Of a stretch of 64,000 nucleotides of DNA, positions 53,060 to 62,400 are shown in pieces. Origin of the DNA: Bathynomus jamesi (Eukaryota; Arthropoda; Malacostraca; Isopoda; Cirolanidae). Location: the NCBI GenBank assembly GCA_023014485.1, contig JAJOZX010001863.1, forward strand, positions 1 to 64,000, given 5' to 3'. Numbering within the stretch: position 1 is the first letter of the stretch; every line of letters begins with the position of its first letter. The notes beneath the pieces were generated by a model, which made no database searches, was not told the origin of the DNA, and saw only the letters and a list, made by a program, of their open reading frames with translations. A program made the translations under genes and the position numbers.

Positions 53060-54820
53060 ACAGAGATAGCTTAAAATAACTTTACATACAAGTATATATA
53101 TAATTCACCATGTTCATTCACATAATTCGAATTATGTCGCTATTTCACGTTAATTCCTTTCCAATATCATAATTCTTTCTTAATTCCACGAAAGGAATTT
53201 TATTGGGTGCTGTTACTAAAAGTGACTTTTAATTTTCTGGCCTTGCAAGAAATGGCCCTGCATTAAACCCGATTAATTATAACCCTCATTTTTCCGTCTT
53301 TCTCACGGATTTAAGAGTTGTTAAAGAAGACTTTAAATCATATGCATGTTTTATAGCAGCCTTACTAACGCCTGTGTGTGTGTGTGTGTGTGTATAATTT
53401 TTTCATCGAAAACATAATTCTTATGTGTCCCGACTTTTGGGCCACCCTGTATATTCCCTATTTACAACTGTAGCCGTGTTTGATTCATGTGGATCCCCGT
53501 AAGTCATCAGTGTTCATTCATCATGTCCTTATTTCACCATTTGAAAACGAGAATATTACTTTTTCTCAAACATTGTAATTTATCTGTTTATTTACGACTT
53601 TAAAAGAGTTTAATCTCGTAAAATGGCACTCGAGTCAAAATTACATGGCAACCACAAACTAAAATATGGTTACCGTAATTGTTTGTCAACGAGTCCAAAT
53701 GGTTAGTTTAACTAATCATGTTTAACCACGTGAATTGGTTGACAAATGGTTACCCCAACCTATTTGATTGTTGTAGCAATTTTTCTCAGAGAGTATAAAA
53801 TTTAAAATATGGTTGAAAGGAGTTTCTCGCGTGGAGCGAACTTTGAAGTCAATATCAGTTAAAAGAGCGAGAAATAATTAAGGTAAAAAGCTTTCTTTCA
53901 TTCTTTGTCTTGAGTTAGCAATTAGTGTTTGGCGCAAACACAGAGCTGTCCTCGTGTGTTTGATAGGTCTGCTAAAATAATGTGTTTTGTGAACGTGCTT
54001 TATCGGTGCGATTGGGTCTGTGATAAGAACATCGATTTATTGCATAGCAAGAGCTGGGGGGTCTGGAGTCTCTGCCCCTTTTACTCATGGCCTCTGGTTA
54101 TAGACCTCCATGCATTTATTAAAGTCTGATAACGAAATTAAATTTCACAATTGGAAGAAATTATACATTTGGCTGATTTCTTCTTTGGCGTTACTTTTGT
54201 GTTTGGATGTCATTTTTGTACGAATATTTGGAAGGGATACAAAATCTTATAATGTTAAAATCTTTGTACGCGTCTGCACAAAATGGAAGGTGCGATTGAA
54301 GTCCTTAAACTTAAAAAGAATGGATTATATAAATGTAAACTGACTTAATTTCTTTGAAAACTGTTTTTGTTTTGATTTTTGTGTAAAATTTTAAGGGTGT
54401 CATAATTGCGTTACGTGAACAAACTCAAATTTCATGATGTCGACGGTCGACCTTATGCGAGTGTATGGATTTCACATTTCAAACTACATTTCAACTTTTC
54501 ACTGAAAATGACTAACGTAACCTAGCCTAGCGTAACTTAACCGGGCATAATGCCATATAATCTAACCCAATTTAACCTAACCTGACCTAAATTAAACTAA
54601 CTTTTTAGTACTGACCTTATGCATGTCAACATTGTTCAGATCGACTTTGTTCCGATACCTGTGATAATTGACAAACTGTTCGAGTGACATTTTAATTTGT
54701 AATTGATAAAAGCTAGATCTATCCATTAACTCAGTGGAACTGATTATGCATTCCTAACTGCATAAGGCTTATCTTATTTACATTTACCTGTCAATGTGTT
54801 GGTGGTTTAGTGTGAAGAAC
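53060..54820. other. Spacer with mariner-end remnant and TAACC cluster
   Basis: (GT) at 53376-53395. A right-end-like fragment GACTTTTGGGCCACCCTGTA at 53433. TAACC/CTAACC units at 54515-54600. No gene recognised. Confidence 0.45.
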
Positions 54821-54829
54821 TAGCTTTAC

Positions 54830-55640
54830 CCGGTAGTCAAGCTTGTTGCCTCGCGTCCATAGAGTTGGATTGAGTAAGGGAGGAGGAGGAGTTGCTCTTT
54901 ATTTTTATTTTTTTTGTAGCCCTGTACCATTGGTTCCAGTAATTGGTATAGACTGGACTATAACGTAGGTGTGACCTAGTGTATCCCGACTATTAGAACC
55001 TGTCTCGTCTGGAACCGTTCTAAGTTGGTTTATTTCGATTCCGCTGTATTTTTTCTATTTCCTTGCTTTAGTGATTGAAGCTCAGTCCCTCTGACGATCA
55101 CATTTCTTTCATAGTATAGTTTTGGAAAAAAGTTCGCCAACAAATAAAATTTCTAGAAAGGCATAAAAAATTACTAATTGGTAGCTAATATTCTTTCTGT
55201 ACATATTTTATTTTTTCTTGATGACGGTAATAAAATTTCACAAATAAAACCAAATAATTACTGGTTAGTAATATTTTATGCTTTTTACAAATTTTATGTT
55301 TATAGCCGAGCTTTTTTCCGTAACTGCACCTTAACTCACGATAGGAACCATTTAAATGGAGGTTGTGAGATCATAAACTTTTTAGAAAATTATTTTTTAT
55401 GTATAGGTTAGGAAGCGTCTCTCTCTGTTCTTTCGGATGAGGAAAGCCCTTATTCTGGAAACATTCCAGTTATATCTATACAGCTTTTGTCCGTTTACTT
55501 CGTCTATGTTGCAAATGTGTTTGAGTTTTCCCTATTATTATGTGATATTCAACACGGAACTCCGTATTCATTATTGAGCAGTATATTCCAGTTTCGATAT
55601 CAAAGCTTTTAGTAAAGGAATCATTTTTAGATTCGTGCTT
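54830..55640 (-). pseudogene. Old, highly diverged FADD-type LINE copy
   Basis: The plus strand at 54838 (GTCAAGCTTGTTGCCTCGCG) and at 55575 (TTGAGCAGTATATTCCAGTT..CAAAGCTTTTAGTAAAGGAATC) aligns by eye with 57950 and 58485 of the clearer copy. Coding frames are destroyed. Extent is approximate. Confidence 0.5.
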
Positions 55641-56159
55641 TGAAATTAAGAACATTTTTTCTCGCTCTTTGCTTTGTGTTATTTACCATTCCCTTCTTGT
55701 TGTTTTGCTGGTGTTTTGCATTGCCATTTCTATGTTCTTTGTCTGTCGTTCTCTTTGTAATCTCGTCTCCGTTTGGTAAAGAATAATTCAAGGTTTTCAC
55801 TCTTTTCTGGCATATCTCAGAAACTGAAATTTAAAATGTGTTGAATTTCATTTTATTCTTTTATGGCCACCGTATTTGTATTGTTCACTATATCAGTTTT
55901 GTAGAACAGTTGTTCGTTATGTCATCCGTAGTGTTTTAATAATTTTATTTTAACCATTTTTAACCAGTATGATGGTTAAAACAGTCATACGAGAGCTGTC
56001 CCCTGCGGCCATAGACTTTGAACTTTTGCATTACTCTGCCAGTGGTAATTACTTCTTGAACGTACACACCTTAGTTATATTTTTGCTTTAGAAGTTTTAG
56101 TTCACTTTCCTAATTTGGTTCTTACATCTTTGTTTATTGCGTTGTATCCAGATTAATTT

Positions 56160-56372
56160 ACAAATAATAATAATAACCAGTTATGACGGCCAAAAACTGG
56201 CACAGTGTTCGGGCCAACTATTGAGACTCATTGCTCCAACTCTTATATTATAATAATTATTGCCAGCATCATCGGGATTCGAACTCCCGACCACAGTGTC
56301 TTCACTTTGGTTATAGGGAAACGGTGTTACGCGCTGAGGTACGGACGCTTGCTTAATTACAACATTGTTCCC
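56160..56372 (-). repeat. SINE family C (copy 6)
   Basis: The plus strand shows GGCCAAAAACTGGCACAGTG, GGGCCAACTATTGAGACTCA, (ATT)n, CATCATCGGGATTCGAACTC (box B in minus), GGAAACGGTGTTACGCGCTG. Confidence 0.82.
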
Positions 56373-56399
56373 ATTTCTTATCGAGAGCATTAAGCATAC

Positions 56400-57265
56400 T
56401 CGTAGCCGAGATCTTCCCGGTATAAATCCATGTTCACTTTTACTTAATCCGTTTGTTGTTTCTTCCTACTTCTTGTTCTGTACAAATATGTTCAAATCTG
56501 AGATGAGATGTCCCGGCCAACGCCCTGTATTGTAAAGTTATACAGACTGTAGAGTTGTTTGTGATTTATCGCCTCCCTCGTATATATGGAAAAAATGCCC
56601 ACTCTTTTAAGGATACCCGGTATTCCTTCTGTGTCTGGAGATTTCCTCCATATTCACTGAAGGGATTTTAGTATCTTTTTAACGAAGACCGCGCCCCGTG
56701 AATCTGGCCTAGCAGCTGGGCGTGTTTTCATCTTTACTGTTTGCGACTTATTCGGTGTTTTGGTGAAGTCTTGATGTCAGTCGGATTTCGCTCCCATATT
56801 CCCCAAATGTCTTTTATTGCTTTATTAAATTCTTGGATATTAAAGATAGCGAAAAGTGACTCACATTCCTTTGTTTAGATCCATCCGTTAATGAGTTGTA
56901 AAGAGATATTGAGCAATCCTTTACAGAAGTAGTCGTAGTTTGGTTTTCTCTTCGAAAGCGGATGACAAGTATATTATTGAACTTATTCTAATGGCTTTAA
57001 TGTTGAAGAAAGACATTTCCTCTTTGTGTTTCAGTTTTTATATAAATGGTTTAACTCACGGTCGGTCACCTAGTGGCCCGAGGGCCGGAACCAGCCGTGG
57101 GAAGATCCTGTTTGATTCCATATGAGTGATTCGGATTTACGGTGAAATTAAACATAAACAAAAAGAAGGCGATTTATCTATAGTTCGTAGCCTCGATCTC
57201 TCACTGATGTCATACTTCTGTGACGATTTCTGTTGGAGAAACATCTTGCAAACGGGGCCTCAATA
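56400..57265. other. Unassigned, possibly LINE-derived sequence
   Basis: The composition resembles antisense LINE coding sequence, but I could not read a motif. No host gene seen. Confidence 0.3.
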
Positions 57266-57269
57266 ATAA

Positions 57270-57450
57270 TTCAGTGAGGAGGGCCAGAAATTGACACATA
57301 GCTCAAACCAATTAATGCGGCGCATTGCTCAAACTCCAAGATTATTATCATCAGCACCATCGGGATTCAAACACCCGACTCCAGTGTCTTCACTTCGTTT
57401 AGAGGAAAACGGCATTATCCACTGAGCTACGGACACTGACTAACGCATAA
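57270..57450 (-). repeat. SINE family C (copy 7)
   Basis: GTGAGGAGGGCCAGAAATTG, CCAATTAATGCGGCGCATTG, CATCGGGATTCAAACACCCG, GGAAAACGGCATTATCCACT, GAGCTACGGACACTG on the plus strand. Confidence 0.82.
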
Positions 57451-57587
57451 GCAACTCAAATACTCAAGAAACCTAAAGCTATAGAGCCAATATATAAAGT
57501 TACACATACTATTTATATATGCAGTATATATATATATATATATATATATTAAAATTATTTCACGAAAGTAACGTGTGAATAATATTT

Positions 57588-57690
57588 ATGATGAAAATAA
57601 CCACGAAGGAAAAAGGAAACACAGAATGGTACTCCATTCTGTGAAGCACCATTCTGTGTTTCCTTTTTCCTTCATGGTTATTTTCATCAT
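57588..57690. repeat. Hairpin element, family 2 (copy 2)
   Basis: ATGATGAAAATAACCACGAA is mirrored at 57690. Shortened centre (CCATTCTGTG..CACCATTCTG), so the CTGAGGA core is lost in this copy. (TA)n precedes it at 57526. Confidence 0.85.
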
Positions 57691-57697
57691 ATATATA

Positions 57698-57863
57698 AAA
57701 CAACCACAGTGAAAAGGAAAAAGAAACACGAAATCCGAGCGCTTTCGTGATATATTCACATCTTCTCTCTTTTCCCTGAAGATGTGAATATATCACGAAA
57801 GCGCTCGGATTTCGTGTTTGTTTTTCCTTTTCCCTGTGTTTGTTTGCTTATTAATAAGATCAC
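57698..57863. repeat. Hairpin element, family 1 (copy 2)
   Basis: Arms AACAACCACAGTGAAAAGGA... and inverted copy to 57845. The right arm has CTGAAGA-T-GTGA-ATATA-TCAC-GAAAGC at 57775-57800. TCACGTG at 57859. It lies back-to-back with a family 2 hairpin. Confidence 0.88.
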
Positions 57864-57904
57864 GTGTTATTCTGTGATTTTACTGCATATATATATATAT
57901 ACAC

Positions 57905-58740
57905 CTTCCCTTTCAAGGGTTCCGCGCGATGATTCCTCATTTCACAAAGGTCAAGCTTGTCGCCCCTCCTCTCGAGTTGGCCTGGTGAAGTAGTGAGTTG
58001 GTTTCTTGTACTCTCCAACTCACATAGCCAGGTACGCCCGGCTCATCGGGGATTTTCTGAGCCAGGCGTCTAATCTTCTTTTGAAGATGCCCACTGCAAC
58101 ACCACTCGTGTTCCTTCAGTCTTTAGGCAGCTGATTAAACAGTTTTGGTCCTCTCACAACAAAGCTATTTTCTTTCAGGGTTAAGGATGTTCCCTGTCTC
58201 GCCTTTAATTTGGGAACACGACACCGTCTTCCTTTTCTACTTTCCCCCGTTGTTTGGGGAGTTACAGGGTTCAGAGTAAGATTAGGGACTAGTTTCTCCA
58301 TTATTTTCCAATTGTAAATAATAGTGTATCTCTCTCTTCTCCTTTCCAGTGAATATAGGTTTAGTTCGCGTAACCTTTCCCAGTACTTTAGTTCTTTGCA
58401 CCCCTTGATCTTGGCAGTGAAGCTTCTCTGAATCCCTTCTAGCTGACTAATGTCTTCTTTTTATATGGGGATGTTAGGACCGAGCAGTATTCCAATTTGG
58501 GTATGATCAGTGTTTTCAGTAGAGGAATCATTATATTCCTATCCATTCGTTTAAAGGTTCTCAGTATCTGCCCAGTTATTCTCTTTGCTCTGTTTACTGC
58601 TATCTTATTTTGTGTTTCAAATTTCGCATCATGAGTCATTACAACCCCTAAATCTTTTGCTCTAGAAGTATATATGTTAGAGTCAAAGTGTGTAACCAGC
58701 CATTTCGCGTAATGGCTGAAACTTTTAGTCATTTCGCGAA
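57905..58740 (-). pseudogene. LINE (FADD-type) C-terminal region and 3' tail
   Basis: The minus strand, from about 58735, gives SRAKDLGVVMTHDAKFE, NRAKRITGQILRTFKRMDRNI and PLLKTLIIPKLEYCSVLTSP. Then, after a shift, LERRRERYTII, MEKLVPNLTLNPVTPQTTG, KGRRCRVPKLKARQGTS, FVVRGPKLFNQLPKD and FKRRLDAWLRKSPMSRA. It ends in tail sequence GACAAGCTTGACCTTTGTGA. No RT catalytic motif. The palindromic repeat at 58698 abuts its truncated 5' side. Confidence 0.88.
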
Positions 58741-58806
58741 ATGACTAAAATCTTCAGCCATTACTCGAAATGGCTGAAATTCCACCTTGGTCATTTCGTG
58801 AAATGG
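58698..58806. repeat. Tandem palindromes, about 29-bp period
   Basis: AGCCATTTCGCGTAATGGCT (58698-58717), AGTCATTTCGCGAAATGACT (58727-58746, a perfect 20-bp palindrome), AGCCATTACTCGAAATGGCT (58756-58775) and GTCATTTCGTGAAATGG (58790-58806). Confidence 0.88.
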
Positions 58807-58904
58807 CTAAAATGACTTTTGTCATGAATTCATAGAAATAACAAACCACAATAAAATTGGAAACCTTTATTTAACTAACTAAATCTGCTAAAACATACAT
58901 ACAT

Positions 58905-58905
58905 C

Positions 58906-58941
<36 letters not shown>

Positions 58942-58998
58942 ATATATATATATATATTATATATTATATAATGTAATACTATATATTATATATATATA
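58905..58998. repeat. (CA)n and interrupted (TA)n tracts
   Basis: (CA) at 58908-58923 followed by TA-rich sequence with ATTATATA interruptions. Confidence 0.9.
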
Positions 58999-58999
58999 C

Positions 59000-59209
59000 C
59001 TACACTGAGAGGACGGAGAGAATTCATTTTACAGTTTCAGTTGTTAGGACATTTCAGTAATTATAGTCTCCTGATGATGTCGTTAATCTTAATTGAAGCG
59101 AAGGTCGGAATGATGATGCTGTATTTTAATTGGCATTTCTTCTTACTCTCATCGTGCCTTAATTACATAACAGCAACGCAATACCACGGGTAACTTTACT
59201 TACTCAAGT

Positions 59210-59212
<3 letters not shown>
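59000..59212. other. Spacer
   Basis: Nothing recognised. Confidence 0.4.
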
Positions 59213-59240
<28 letters not shown>

Positions 59241-59414
59241 GGGATGAATTTCACAATTAAACACGTGAAATGAATGAATGCTGCAAACCCACAAGAAAAA
59301 AGAAAAACGATTCCAAGGCCTTTCGTGTATTCAGAGCTATTCCCTGACAAGGTGTAGCTCTGAATACACGAAAGGCCTTGGAATCGTTTTTCTTTTTCCT
59401 TATGGGTTTGCAGC
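59241..59414. repeat. Hairpin element, family 3 (copy 2)
   Basis: Same lead (GGGATGAATTTCACAATTAA, ACACGTGAAATG) and inverted arms from 59280 to 59414 as 24441-24643. The right arm carries CTGACAAGGTGTAG..TACACGAAAGG. Flanked by (TA)n on both sides. Confidence 0.88.
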
Positions 59415-59446
59415 ATATACAGATATATATATATATATATATATAT

Positions 59447-59745
59447 CGTAAAGAACGACGCTTGTATAGGAGATATTCCGCGCAAGACGAGAGAGAGAGA
59501 ACGAAACAAATGAAAAAATGAGGTAACCACCCGGGAAACGAACCCGGGATCTTCCGATTGCCGGTCAGATGCGATACCATTACACCATGGGCCTCACTCT
59601 TCCAAATGCCGTAATTCTTCTACATACTCGCAGAAACCAATGCCCCAAGGGGGCACCTCCCGCATGCCGTAACATTATATACATATATACATCTCCTATA
59701 CAAGCGTCGTTCTTTACGTTATTTATACTGCGTGTTCTTTGCAGT
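59447..59745 (-). repeat. Single 266-type SINE unit bounded by inverted repeats
   Basis: Begins CGTAAAGAACGACGCTTGTA after (TA)n. Contains the tRNA-like core (minus: GGTTCGTTTCCCGGG, GGTATCGCATCTGACC). It ends ATCTCCTATACAAGCGTCGT..ACGTT, the inverted copy of its own start, then (TA)n. It shows the same closed architecture as the seven-copy array, with one internal unit. Confidence 0.9.
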
Positions 59746-59769
59746 TGATATATATATATATATATATAT

Positions 59770-60162
59770 GATACACACAGACAGTGCATGGAACAAGGAA
59801 CTCTTCTGGGATAATTAAATCCACTATAGTCCGAATAAGTAATGGTAAATGACAAATACCATAGTTTTTCTTTTCATGATGCTAGCCCGACGTGGGCAAC
59901 GGGTCACTCGCAAAGAGGTCTCATAAATATAGCTTCCCTCACCAGCTATCTGCAAAGCAGATAGCTATATTTATGGGACCTCTTTGCGAGTGACCCGTTG
60001 CCCACGTCGGGCTAGCATCATGAAAAAGAAAAACTATGGTATTTGTCATTTACCATTACTTATTCGGACTATAGTGGATTTAATTATCCCAGAAGAGTTC
60101 CTTGTTCCATGCACTGTCTGTGTGTATCATAAAAAACTCAGGGGACCATTCTGAGTTCATTC

Positions 60163-60165
<3 letters not shown>
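59770..60165. repeat. Foldback repeat H (full copy)
   Basis: Arms of about 165 bases: GATACACACAGACAGTGCAT on the left, complement ending at 60130. Near-perfect pairing through GGAACAAGGAACTCTTCTGG, ATAAGTAATGGTAAATGACA and GTGACCCG-type blocks. The loop is AGCTATCTGC-AAA-GCAGATAGCT-like. CTCAGGGGACCATTCTGAGT follows. (TA)n on both sides. Confidence 0.9.

Positions 60166-60166
<1 letters not shown>

Positions 60167-60230
<64 letters not shown>
60167..60230. repeat. (TA)n microsatellite
   Basis: About 32 TA units, the insertion site of the next transposon; TA continues at 61845. Confidence 0.95.
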
Positions 60231-60234
<4 letters not shown>

Positions 60235-61844
60235 CACTACCAGTCAAAAGTTTAAGTACACCTACTAATTTCCAGTGTTTTGCTGCTTAGCTTATGACAT
60301 AAACTTCAAATGTAAACATAACAGGTACTAGAAATGAATTTGCTTACCTGGCTTTCATATTGTATGCTTCAGTGCATCTGCTCTATGCAGTGTGTTGTAA
60401 AACAGAAGCTTCTTCAAAATGTGTTAATTTTAGGTTGCATGCTGGACGTAAATTAATGCCCATTAGCTCTGCACAAAGGTCCAAAAACAGTTTAAAAATC
60501 GGGTAGTGTGTTTCTTCAGGAGTATGTTAATACCTGTGTTTAGTTAATAACATGCGCTGCAGGTCTAAACATATAAAATCCTTGCAGAGGAGCTAACTGT
60601 GTAGTTTAATGTATATTTCTGTGTTTCAAAAAGCAAAAATGGGTGCCAAAGCTCACTTAACAACAGAAAAAAGACAGTCGATTGTAACTGAGAAATGAGG
60701 GCCAATTACTGAGGCAAATTGCCAAAAATTAAGTTTCTCTGAATGCGGTTGCTTGTGCCATTAAACGGTACGAAGAAACTGGTCAAAATAAGGGCAGAAA
60801 AAGGTCAGGGCGATCAAGAACCACAACAGACTCAGAGACAAGTACGAGTATATCCGAGTCACCAGTCTGCGCAACAGACGCCTCACATCACCTGAAATCA
60901 AAGTCCAGCTGAACAACTCCAGAAGTACAACAGTTTCAACATCAACTGTTCAGAGAAGACTAAGAGAGGCAGGATTAAAAGGACGAACTGCAGCAAAGAA
61001 ACCAATGCTGAGACTCCAGAACAAAAAGAAAAGGCTAGCCTGGTCTATAAAACACCACAAATGGACTGTTGAACAGTGGAAATTTGTCCTTTGGACTGAC
61101 GAATCAAAGTTCGAAGTTTTTGGACCCAAACGCAGAGTATTTGTGCGGCGCAGAGCGGATGAAAGAATGACACAGCAGTGTGTTGTGCCAACAGTGAAGC
61201 ACGGTGGAGAAAGTGTGATGGTCTGGGGATGGTTTGCAGGGGAGCAAGTTGGAGATCTCCACAATGTCACTGGAATACTGAACCAACGTGGCTATCACAG
61301 CATTCTACAGCGCCATGCCATTCCATCTGGACTGCGACTAGTTGGCCAACAGTTCATAATGCAGCAAGACAACGATCCTAAACACACTCCCAAGCTGTGT
61401 CAAAATTACCTGAAGCAGAAAGAACGTCAACGTCAGCTCAGAGTTATGGAATGGCCAGCACAGTCCCCGGATCTGAACCCCATCGAACTAGTGTGGGATG
61501 AACTGGATCGACGAGTGAAAGCCAAGCAGCCATCCATTGCTCAGAAGCTCTGGGAACTCTTACAAGAGTGCTGGCAGCAGCTTTCACTAGACTATCTTCT
61601 TTCTCTTGTTGAGCGCATGCCTCGAATTTGTTCTGCTGTAATTGCTGCTAGAGGAGGCTATTTTGATGAATCAAAAATTTAGACTTTGCTTTTGGTAAAT
61701 TATCCTGATTTGTTGTTATTTAATTTCCCATGTTTGTACTTATGAATTTGTGTCATGATAACTTAGTTAATAAATAAAAAACTTCAAACAAAATTTGAAA
61801 TTTATGAATATTTCAGGGTGTACTTAAACTTTTGACTGGTAGTG
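60235..61844 (+). mobile_element. Tc1-type DD38E (Intruder-like) transposon, 1.61 kb
   Basis: Both ends begin CACTACCAGTCAAAAGTTTA and are identical for 28 bases (to GTACACC). TA at 60233-60234 and 61845-61846. The size and a single central transposase gene suit a complete element. It sits inside a (TA)n tract. Confidence 0.93.
60640..61682 (+). pseudogene. DD38E transposase with intact catalytic half and damaged N-terminus
   Basis: From an ATG near 60640 the frame reads MGAKAHLTTEKRQSIV and then stops. The DNA-binding part (ITVSLNAVACAIKRYEETG, KGRKRSGRSR) is recoverable only through about three frame changes before 60837. From 60837 to TAA at 61680-61682 the frame is open: YIRVTSLRNRRLTSPEIK, TVQRRLREAGLKGR, then VLWTDESKF (first D), SVMVWGWFAG, MQQDNDPKHT (second D), SPDLNPIELVWDEL (E) and ERMPRICSAVIAARGGYFDE. 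I count 38 residues between the second D and the E, the spacing reported for the Intruder (DD38E) family. The N-terminal lesions probably make this copy inactive. Confidence 0.87.
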
Positions 61845-61864
61845 TATATAATATATATATATAT

Positions 61865-62035
61865 GCAAAGTTCCTGACCAGCCATGCGTAGCTGGTTACG
61901 AGGGCAGGAGGAGATCAGACAGCAATTCCCGCCTTCACCAAATCCCGCAAATGAGGCGGGATGCTGCAGAGGGGTCGACCGCAGCTCGATCCTGAACCGT
62001 CGTTCAAACTCGCATAAAATAATATAAAGTAAGTA
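61865..62035 (+). repeat. LINE 3'-terminal fragment (40.8-kb subfamily)
   Basis: GCAAAGTTCCTGACCAGCCA, GGTTACGAGGGCAGGAGG, AATGAGGCGGGATGCTGCAG, AGGGGTCGACCGCAG and ATCCTGAACCGTCGTTCAAA are the reverse complement of 40780-40925, i.e. the same LINE tail in the opposite orientation. Confidence 0.88.
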
Positions 62036-62086
62036 TATGTATGCATGAAATTCGAAATTAAACAGCTTAGTTACAAAATGTCTGAA

Positions 62087-62089
<3 letters not shown>

Positions 62090-62141
<52 letters not shown>
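62090..62141. repeat. (TA)n microsatellite
   Basis: About 25 TA units. Confidence 0.95.
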
Positions 62142-62144
<3 letters not shown>

Positions 62145-62345
62145 CAAACAACCACAGGGAAAAGGAAAAAGAAACACGAAATCCGAGCGCTTTCGTGATA
62201 TATTCACATCTTCAGGGACAAGAAAGAAATATTTCTTTCTCGTCCCTGAAGATGTGAATATATCACGAAAGCGCTCGGATTTCGTGTTTCTTTTTCCTTT
62301 TCCCTGTGGTTGTTTGCTTAGCTTATTAATAAGATCACGTGTTAT
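62142..62345. repeat. Hairpin element, family 1 (copy 3, most complete)
   Basis: Arms AAGCAAACAACCACAGGGAA... to 62319 pair almost perfectly around AAGAAAGAAATATTTCTTTCT. Both arms include the core CTGAAGA-T-GTGA-ATATA-TCAC-GAAAGCGC. AGATCACGTG and a TTATTCTGTGATTTTACTGC segment follow, then (TA)n. Confidence 0.92.
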
Positions 62346-62400
62346 TCTGTGATTTTACTGCATATATATATATAATATATAATATATATATATATATATA

